From: Lachnospiraceae bacterium
Lineage (GTDB): Bacteria > Bacillota > Clostridia > Lachnospirales > Lachnospiraceae
DNA: 9,549 nt
Direction: 5' to 3'
NCBI GenBank assembly: GCA_021204285.1
Contig: JAJPZP010000209.1
Location: forward strand, 1-9,549
Below, piece by piece: positions 1-4,888 of this stretch. Position numbers and translations under genes: made by a program. Position 1 is the first letter of the stretch, and each line of letters opens with the position of its first letter. Below the pieces are notes generated by a model that saw only the letters and a program-made list of their open reading frames with translations, had not been told where the DNA came from and searched no databases.

Positions 1-1
1 G

Positions 2-961
2 TATTATATCATGCTGTGTGTGGCAATCATTTTGCTCTATCGGGAGAAGCGAAGGAAAAAATACAGCAGAAAGCCGGAGGAATTCCGCCCGGGACGCGGC
101 GTACTTGCGCTCAGTGCGGCACTGCTCGCACTTCCGCTGCTGTTGATCTGTGTCCGGATCCATACCGGACTGCAGATCACGATGCTGGATGTCGGGCAGG
201 GCGACGGTATTTTCCTTCGCAGTCCGGGCGGTACGACTTTTCTGATGGACGGGGGCAGCTCGGGCGTTTTGTCGGTCGGGACCTACCGGATACTGCCCTA
301 CCTGAAATACGAGGGCGTCGGCAGGCTGGATTATCTCATGATTTCCCATATGGACTCCGACCATATCAGCGGTATCGAAGAACTGCTTGCAGACAGCATG
401 ACGCCCGGCGGCATCCGCATCGGGACAGCCGTGCTGCCCTGCCTTGCCGAAAAGGATGAGGCTTATGAGGAGATGGAGGCACTGCTCACAGAGGCGGGCG
501 TGGAGATCCTCTATATGAAGACGGGTGATGTACTGGCCTCGGAGGGGTTTTCTCTGACCTGCCTCTGGCCTTCCCCGTCGGCGCATTCGGATGACCGGAA
601 TGAGCTTTCCCTTGTATTGCTGGCAGAGTATAAGGATTTTGACATGCTGCTTACCGGGGATATCGGGGAGGAGACGGAAAGGGCGCTGCTGGAGGCAAGG
701 CTGCTCTCCCAGGCAGAGGTGCTGAAGACAGCTCATCACGGTTCCCGCTATTCTACATCGGAGGAATTTCTGGAAGTTGTACAGCCCACGGTCAGCCTGA
801 TCTCCTGCAGCTCTGCCAATACCTACGGACATCCTTCGGAAGAGACGCTCGCGCGGCTGGAAGCCGTGGGCAGCACGACTTTTATCACAAAGGACTGCGG
901 CGCGATCAGCGTGTGGACGGATGGTGAAAAAGTAAGCGTGAGAGGGTATCTTGAAGAGTAA
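2..961 (+). CDS. comEC: ComEC/Rec2 competence channel, C-terminal part (5' truncated by window)
   Basis: This is the C-terminal end of ComEC, the inner-membrane channel that passes single-stranded DNA into the cell during transformation. The frame is open from the window edge, so the N-terminal OB-fold and most of the membrane-spanning competence domain lie upstream. What is visible is a last hydrophobic stretch (nt about 100-165) and then a metallo-beta-lactamase-like domain. Its motifs are LDVGQGD at nt 185-205, the metal site HMDSDH at nt 347-364, LLTGD ending at nt 661, AHHGS at nt 731-745, and a late YGHPS near nt 826-840. The order and spacing match the extracytoplasmic ComEC MBL domain, proposed to be a nuclease. 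All expected metal ligands are present, so there is no sign of decay. The next gene, holA, follows after 54 nt, as in B. subtilis. Whether this organism is naturally competent cannot be judged here. Confidence 0.93.
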   Translation, partial: YYIMLCVAIILLYREKRRKKYSRKPEEFRPGRGVLALSAALLALPLLLICVRIHTGLQITMLDVGQGDGIFLRSPGGTTFLMDGGSSGVLSVGTYRILPYLKYEGVGRLDYLMISHMDSDHISGIEELLADSMTPGGIRIGTAVLPCLAEKDEAYEEMEALLTEAGVEILYMKTGDVLASEGFSLTCLWPSPSAHSDDRNELSLVLLAEYKDFDMLLTGDIGEETERALLEARLLSQAEVLKTAHHGSRYSTSEEFLEVVQPTVSLISCSSANTYGHPSEETLARLEAVGSTTFITKDCGAISVWTDGEKVSVRGYLEE

Positions 962-980
962 GCCGGATTTGAAAAGCTGT

Positions 981-1009
981 TTGTAAGAATCGGTTCTGCA
1001 TGGTATACT
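981..1009 (+). promoter_or_regulatory. sigma-A promoter for holA with extended -10
   Basis: A -35 box TTGTAA (981-986) is followed, after a 17-nt spacer, by an extended -10 TGG-TATACT (1001-1009). The predicted transcription start is about nt 1015-1017, on or next to the holA ATG at 1016. No terminator hairpin is visible between comEC and this promoter, so read-through from comEC may also supply holA mRNA. Confidence 0.6.
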
Positions 1010-1015
1010 GAAGCT

Positions 1016-1993
1016 ATGAAAATGCTGATGGAAGATATCAAGAATAAACATTTTAAGAATATCTATCTGCTCACCGGTGAGGAGCTCTATCTGCGCAACC
1101 AGTACCGGCGGCGCCTGCGCGATGCGCTGGCGGCTCCGGACGACACGATGAATGTGACGGTGTTTGAGGGGAAGAAGATCAATCCGAACAAGGTGATCGA
1201 CCTCGCGGAGACGCTACCTTTTTTCGCGGAGCGGCGAGTGATCCTGCTGAACGACAGCGGTTTTGTGAAGAACGCCTGCCCGGAGCTGGCCGATTACGCG
1301 GCATCGATCCCGCCAAGTACCTGCCTCATCCTGACTGAGTCGGAGGCAGATAAGCGAAACCGGCTCTATAAGGAGATCAAAAAGCACGGCAGGGTTGTGG
1401 AGTTTCAGCGTCAGGATGAGAGGACGCTCACGCGCTGGATACTCGGAACGCTCAAGCGGGAGGGAAAACAGATCACGGAGGAGGCGTTGCGCACCTTTCT
1501 CGCGCGCAGCGGCACGGATATGCAGAACATCGAGCAGGAGCTGGAGAAGCTTCTGAGTTATACGATGGGGCGGGAAGAGATTCTGCTGCAGGATGTGGAG
1601 GCGATCTGCACGGAGCAGACGGAGGACCGTATCTTTGACATGGTGCGTGCCGTCGCCCAGAAAAAGCAGGCGCAGGCACTCGCCCTCTATGCGGATCTGT
1701 TGTTGATGAAGGAGGCGCCGGTTAAAATCCTCGCCCTTGTCACCCGGCAGTTCAACGGTCTAATGCTTTTAAAGGAACTGTCCGGGAAAGGCCTGGACCG
1801 CGCCACACTCGCAAAGCAGACGGGAATACTGGCTTTTCGGATCGGTGAATCGCAGGCGCAGGCGCGGGGGTTTACCAGGGAGGGGCTCCGCGGTATCGTG
1901 GAGGACTGTGTGAAGACCGACGAACTCATCAAGACAGGTCAGCTCTCGGATCAGGTCGGGGTGGAGATGCTGCTTGTGAAATACAGTGGATAA
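1016..1993 (+). CDS. holA: DNA polymerase III delta subunit (clamp loader)
   Basis: The delta subunit opens the beta sliding clamp within the clamp-loader complex (delta, delta-prime, tau/gamma) at the replication fork. The 325-aa length fits the family (about 330-345). The N-terminus has the family pattern of a short charged helix followed by YLLTGEELYLRNQY (residues about 17-30), the degenerate non-ATP-binding counterpart of an AAA+ Walker region. A middle stretch with ILTESEADKRNRLYKEI and the EQELEKLLSY helix (near residues 178-187) are also typical, and an all-helical C-terminal domain ends the protein. I chose the first ATG because MKMLMEDIKN aligns with how clostridial relatives begin as I remember them. 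No Shine-Dalgarno is visible at a normal distance, and ATG codons at 1022 and 1028 are alternatives. The gene is B. subtilis yqeN-like in position, between comEC and rpsT. Confidence 0.93.
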   Translation: MKMLMEDIKNKHFKNIYLLTGEELYLRNQYRRRLRDALAAPDDTMNVTVFEGKKINPNKVIDLAETLPFFAERRVILLNDSGFVKNACPELADYAASIPPSTCLILTESEADKRNRLYKEIKKHGRVVEFQRQDERTLTRWILGTLKREGKQITEEALRTFLARSGTDMQNIEQELEKLLSYTMGREEILLQDVEAICTEQTEDRIFDMVRAVAQKKQAQALALYADLLLMKEAPVKILALVTRQFNGLMLLKELSGKGLDRATLAKQTGILAFRIGESQAQARGFTREGLRGIVEDCVKTDELIKTGQLSDQVGVEMLLVKYSG

Positions 1994-1997
1994 TAAG

Positions 1998-2033
1998 AAA
2001 GAAGGTCGGCATGACGGTACCGACCTTCTTTTT
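1998..2033. terminator. Bidirectional intrinsic terminator between convergent holA and rpsT
   Basis: A perfect 12-bp stem (1998-2009 with 2020-2031) encloses a 10-nt loop. On the plus strand the descending arm runs into a T-rich stretch (2027-2033), ending holA mRNA 5 nt after its stop. On the minus strand the hairpin lies 16 nt past the rpsT stop and is followed by a weaker U-rich run, so it can end rpsT as well. Confidence 0.9.
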
Positions 2034-2046
2034 CCTGTTTTATTCT

Positions 2047-2313
2047 TTATGAAGCCATCTCATTGACGGCCTTCTGCAGACGGGAGATCTTTCTCGAAAC
2101 GGTGTTCCTGTGATAGACTCCCTTGGAACCGGCCTTGTTCAGCGTGGAGATCGCTTCCTTCAAAGCGGCCTTCGCGGCATCCTGATCCTTCTCGTCGATC
2201 GCGGCGTAGACCTTCTTCACCATGGTCTTCACCTTCGACTTGACGGCCTTGTTCTTCGCAGTCCTGGTCTCGGTGACCAGAATTCTCTTCTTTGCAGACT
2301 TGATATTAGCCAA
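2047..2313 (-). CDS. rpsT: Small ribosomal subunit protein bS20, TTG start
   Basis: bS20 is a small basic three-helix protein that binds 16S rRNA and helps assemble the 30S subunit. The 88-aa product begins with the diagnostic ANIKSAKKR and carries the RTAKNKAVKSKVKT, KGVYHRNTVSRKISRL and terminal helix segments of the family. The start is TTG at 2313-2311: it lies 7 nt after a strong GGAGGT (2326-2321), and it gives the conserved N-terminus directly. A GTG three codons upstream (2322-2320) lies inside the Shine-Dalgarno itself and would add a His-Glu-Leu extension foreign to the family. E. coli rpsT also starts with UUG, where the weak codon is linked to feedback control by S20; the same may hold here, by inference. 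The gene is convergent with holA and divergent from gpr, with a leader of about 90 nt. Confidence 0.97.
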   Translation of the reverse strand: MANIKSAKKRILVTETRTAKNKAVKSKVKTMVKKVYAAIDEKDQDAAKAALKEAISTLNKAGSKGVYHRNTVSRKISRLQKAVNEMAS

Positions 2314-2320
2314 CTCGTGC

Positions 2321-2326
2321 ACCTCC
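2321..2326 (-). promoter_or_regulatory. rpsT ribosome-binding site that fixes the TTG start
   Basis: GGAGGT on the minus strand, with a 7-nt spacer to TTG. It overlaps the upstream in-frame GTG, so that GTG cannot be the initiation codon used with this site. Confidence 0.85.
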
Positions 2327-2410
2327 AGATTCCTTTAAACGCTCACTGCTGTTATACATGCTTCCTGAAAGCGAGACACGGAAAAGCTTTGCATGGAAAC
2401 ACACAGAAAT

Positions 2411-2439
2411 ATTTTAGGGGAAAGAAGTCCCCTTGGCAA
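2411..2439 (-). promoter_or_regulatory. sigma-A promoter for rpsT
   Basis: Read on the minus strand: TTGCCA (2439-2434), a 17-nt spacer, and TAAAAT (2416-2411). The expected transcription start is near 2404, which leaves a 5' leader of roughly 90 nt. The spacer is almost entirely a perfect inverted repeat, listed separately. Confidence 0.65.
2416..2433. repeat. Inverted repeat inside the rpsT promoter spacer
   Basis: AGGGGA-AAGAAG-TCCCCT: perfect 6-bp arms around a 6-nt centre. It fills the interval between the -35 and -10 boxes and touches the last base of the -10. No U-run follows on either strand, so it is not a terminator. It could be an operator, or chance. Confidence 0.5.
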
Positions 2440-2499
2440 TACATAACATGCAAGTCTTGGGAGACGTTAAGGATAACAAGGAGTGCTGGGAGTGAGAAA

Positions 2500-3366
2500 A
2501 TGGAACGGATGCGGGTGCGGACCGATCTTGCGCTGGAGGCGCGTGAACGCTTCGAAGGGAGCGATACGGAAATTCACGGCGTCATCGTGGAGGAGGAGTA
2601 CGATCAGGAGCGCGATATCCGGGTGACGCGGGTGCGGATTGAGTCCGAACGGGGTGCGAAGGAAATGGGGAAGGCGATGGGAAATTATCTCACGCTGGAG
2701 GCGCCCGGCCTGGCCTCGCCGGATGAGAACTATCATCGGGAAATATCGGAATGTCTGGCGTCCTGCCTGCAGGAACTGGTAGGGGAGCCGCGTGCGCGCG
2801 GAATTCTGGTGGCGGGACTGGGAAATCGTGATGTGACGCCGGATGCGCTGGGGCCGGAGACGGTCTCCAATCTGCTGATTACGCGGCATCTGATCCAGGA
2901 GTATGGCAGGGAGGCCGTGGGTGGTGAAAGTGTGAACGCGATCAGCGGTATCGTGCCGGGCGTCATGGCGCAGACCGGGATGGAGACCTCGGAGATTCTC
3001 CAGGGCGTTATCGACCAGACGAAGCCGGATCTCGTGATTGTGATCGATGCACTGGCCGCGCGCAGCACGCGGCGTCTGAGCCGGACGATTCAACTGACGG
3101 ACACCGGAATACAGCCGGGCTCCGGTGTCGGGAACCATCGGGGAAGCCTCACGAAGGAGAGCCTTGGCGTGCCGGTCATCGCGATCGGCGTGCCAACCGT
3201 TGTGGAGGCTGCAGCCATTATCTACGATGCGCAGGGAAGCTGTGAGCGGATGCCGCCGCATCTGAACGGCATGTTTGTGACCCCGAAGAATATCGACGAA
3301 ATGATCCGACAGCTCAGTTTTACGATCTCCGAGGCGTTGAATATTGCCTTTTTTTCGCGGACATAA
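2500..3366 (+). CDS. gpr: Germination protease GPR (spore endopeptidase, family A25)
   Basis: GPR is made in the forespore as a zymogen and, at germination, cuts the small acid-soluble proteins that coat spore DNA, releasing amino acids. The 288-aa product has the family hallmarks: VRTDLALEARE at residues 6-16 (the zone around the zymogen processing site), GLGNRDVTPDALGP at 106-119, the ISGIVPGVMAQTGMET block near 148-163, VIVIDALAARS ending near 189, and GSGVGNHR followed by GVPVIAIGVPTVVEAA. Asp115 and Asp183 are the likely counterparts of the two catalytic aspartates known from B. megaterium GPR. The ATG at 2500 has GGGAG 7 nt upstream; although the frame is open further upstream, that part overlaps rpsT antisense and matches nothing. 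Only about five residues precede VRTD, against about 15 in Bacillus. spoIIP follows 40 nt later. I found no convincing sigma-F or sigma-G promoter upstream. Confidence 0.96.
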   Translation: MERMRVRTDLALEARERFEGSDTEIHGVIVEEEYDQERDIRVTRVRIESERGAKEMGKAMGNYLTLEAPGLASPDENYHREISECLASCLQELVGEPRARGILVAGLGNRDVTPDALGPETVSNLLITRHLIQEYGREAVGGESVNAISGIVPGVMAQTGMETSEILQGVIDQTKPDLVIVIDALAARSTRRLSRTIQLTDTGIQPGSGVGNHRGSLTKESLGVPVIAIGVPTVVEAAAIIYDAQGSCERMPPHLNGMFVTPKNIDEMIRQLSFTISEALNIAFFSRT

Positions 3367-3389
3367 GGCACTGTCTGTACGCATAGAAT
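3363..3389 (+). promoter_or_regulatory. Candidate sigma-E promoter for spoIIP
   Basis: ATA (3363-3365), a 16-nt spacer, then CATAGAAT (3382-3389). This fits the Bacillus sigma-E pattern (ATA, 16-18 nt, CATACAnT) with one mismatch in the -10. The start would fall near 3396, just before the Shine-Dalgarno of spoIIP. B. subtilis spoIIP is known to be expressed under sigma-E (and sigma-F). Short AT-rich patterns like this arise by chance, so support is modest. Confidence 0.4.
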
Positions 3390-3409
3390 GAAGCGTGAGG
3401 ATGCGTATG
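3376..3409 (+). promoter_or_regulatory. Hairpin that would sequester the spoIIP ribosome-binding site
   Basis: TACGCAT (3378-3384) pairs perfectly with ATGCGTA (3401-3407), and two G-U pairs (3376-3377 with 3408-3409) extend the stem to 9 bp. The 16-nt loop holds the GTGAGG Shine-Dalgarno (3395-3400), and the start codon ATG (3407-3409) is in the right arm. The left arm overlaps the -10 of the candidate sigma-E promoter, so only transcripts begun further upstream would contain it. Confidence 0.45.
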
Positions 3410-4654
3410 AGACGACAACTGTCAGGACTTGTTAACCGGCTGCTGTGGATTTGTTTTCTGGCAGCCGGTTTTTATATTCTGCTTGCAGGCGGGCGGAAAT
3501 TCCTGCAGGATGAAGCGGGAGCACTGCTGCGGGAAGAATCCCGGAGTATACAACGATCGATCTGCAGGGAAGCGGCGCGCTTCCTGTATCCGGGTCTTTT
3601 TTACACAAGCGGGGAGGAGCAGGAGGACGCCACGCTCTTTTCACGTTATATAGACTGGACGCTGCGCATGCATCCGCTGAGAAAACTGAGCTATGCGGCG
3701 GACGCGAATCCGGCGGAGAGCGAGGTGACCTGGGAGATACGGAACAGCGAAGATGAGAATGAACGGGATGAAACCGGAGAGGAGGATGAGCTGGCCTCGC
3801 TGGCGGAGGAGGAGAACGCATCTTTTTCCTGGCTTCCGGATTCAGAGCAGCCGATGGAGACGGAGGAGAGCACTCCGGCGCAGGCCGGACAGATCTACAG
3901 TCTGGAGGAACTGTCGGACTTTGATTATCTGCTCAGTAACTTCTATACCGTCGAGTCGAATACGATAGTCACAGCGGAGGATCTCAATGCGGAAAAGCTG
4001 CTGGCGAAGAATATGACAATTGACAAAGAGGTGGACGGACCGCAGATCCTGATTTATCACACGCACTCGCAGGAGGGATTTGTCGATTCCGTCCCCGGCG
4101 ATAATTCTACGACGATTGTAGGGGTAGGAGCGTATCTGAAAGAACTGCTCGAGGAGAAGGGCTACCGTGTCCTGCACGTCACGAGCGTTTATGACCTGAT
4201 CGATGGCGAGCTTGACCGCAGCGAGGCCTACAGTCGTGCGGCGGAGGAAATCAGCGTTATTCTGGAGGAATATCCGTCGATCCAGGCGGTTATCGACCTG
4301 CACCGGGATGGCGTCGATGAGGGCATGCGTCTTGTGACCGAGATCGACGGGAAAACCGTGGCGCGCTTTATGTTCTTCAACGGCCTGAGCCGGACGAAAA
4401 ACGGAAATATTGATTACCTTTACAATCCTTATATTGAGGACAATCTGGCGCTGACCCTGCAGCTCAAGCTGCAGTGCGAACAGTATTACCCCGGCCTTTC
4501 ACGGAATATTTACCTCAAAAGCCTGCGCTATAATCTGCACCTGTCTGATAAAGCGCTGCTGATCGAGGCCGGGGTGCAGACCAACACGCTGGAGGAGGTG
4601 ATGAACACGATGGAGCCGCTGGCCGACGTGCTCGACCTCGTTTTCGGATCCTGA
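3407..4654 (+). CDS. spoIIP: Stage II sporulation protein P (engulfment peptidoglycan amidase/endopeptidase)
   Basis: SpoIIP works with SpoIID and SpoIIM at the septum, cutting peptidoglycan so that the mother-cell membrane can migrate round the forespore. The 415-aa protein has one N-terminal membrane anchor (about residues 9-27). An external region follows, including a highly acidic linker at about 114-137, and then the SpoIIP catalytic domain (about 210-412). Family signatures are YHTHSQE (His218, His220, Glu223), IDLHRDG (His299) and NLHLSDKALLIEAG (His378, Glu387). These supply the His/Glu set expected for a zinc amidase of this family. I prefer the ATG at 3407, which has GTGAGG 6 nt upstream, over the GTG at 3395 or ATG at 3401, which lie in or against that site. 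The gene follows gpr as in B. subtilis. No clear terminator follows it. Confidence 0.95.
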   Translation: MRRQLSGLVNRLLWICFLAAGFYILLAGGRKFLQDEAGALLREESRSIQRSICREAARFLYPGLFYTSGEEQEDATLFSRYIDWTLRMHPLRKLSYAADANPAESEVTWEIRNSEDENERDETGEEDELASLAEEENASFSWLPDSEQPMETEESTPAQAGQIYSLEELSDFDYLLSNFYTVESNTIVTAEDLNAEKLLAKNMTIDKEVDGPQILIYHTHSQEGFVDSVPGDNSTTIVGVGAYLKELLEEKGYRVLHVTSVYDLIDGELDRSEAYSRAAEEISVILEEYPSIQAVIDLHRDGVDEGMRLVTEIDGKTVARFMFFNGLSRTKNGNIDYLYNPYIEDNLALTLQLKLQCEQYYPGLSRNIYLKSLRYNLHLSDKALLIEAGVQTNTLEEVMNTMEPLADVLDLVFGS

Positions 4655-4724
4655 AGTCAGGTTTTGTAATTCTGAACGATTGTCCAAATTTTAGAGAATA
4701 TTTAGATTCATGTCGCGAGGGATA

Positions 4725-4733
4725 TGCTATAAT
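4725..4733 (+). promoter_or_regulatory. Extended -10 promoter for the P-type ATPase gene
   Basis: TGC-TATAAT (4725-4733) is a perfect extended -10. The -35 position 17 nt upstream (GATTCA, 4705-4710) is poor, which is usual for extended -10 promoters. The start would be near 4740, giving a leader of about 39 nt. Two TTTAGA copies lie 11 bp apart just upstream (4690-4695 and 4701-4706). Confidence 0.65.
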
Positions 4734-4774
4734 CCGTATGAAGATGGCAGATTTTGTAAAATACGAGGAGAACT

Positions 4775-4888
4775 GTGCATGGCCGTCACTGTGTTGCCGA
4801 TGAAAAGGAAAAAGCAGAATACAAGAAAATGTCGGAAAGAAAGCTCCGGAACGCGGCAAAGGACTTCCGGGACGAAGACGGCCGGTGA
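4775..4888 (+). other. Possible 37-aa ORF overlapping the ATPase start in another frame
   Basis: GTG at 4775 begins a 38-codon frame ending at TGA 4886-4888, with GAGGAG only 4 nt upstream. Its product is charged and helix-prone (ADEKEKAEYKKMSERK near the start). Its codon choice looks more like a real gene than the overlapping ATPase frame does here. It could be a leader peptide, the remnant of a shifted ATPase N-terminus, or chance. I do not recognise it. Confidence 0.2.

Noticed and set aside
2366..2379. TGAAAGCG sequence resembling a catabolite-response (cre) site
   Set aside because: The right half departs from the consensus at about three positions and the location is the rpsT leader, not a sugar or glycerol gene.
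2314..2404. Structured regulatory leader of rpsT
   Set aside because: Only short imperfect pairings (for example GCTT with AAGC around a 5-nt loop) are visible; no recognisable riboswitch or ribosomal-protein leader fold.
2110..2499. Upstream extension of the gpr frame
   Set aside because: It is antisense to rpsT and then runs through the rpsT leader and promoter; no family similarity, and a good ribosome-binding site precedes ATG 2500.
2340..2499. sigma-F or sigma-G promoter for gpr
   Set aside because: CATAACA at 2442 partly resembles a sigma-G -10, but no matching -35 stands at the right distance; nothing else fits, so none is annotated.
2467..3384. Minus-strand open frame covering gpr
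   Set aside because: Same pattern as other antisense frames; the plus strand encodes an intact GPR with its catalytic aspartates.
4710..4778. Upstream ATG giving 23 more residues on the ATPase
   Set aside because: It lies before the TGC-TATAAT promoter element and lacks a ribosome-binding site, while ATG 4779 has GAGGAG at 8 nt.
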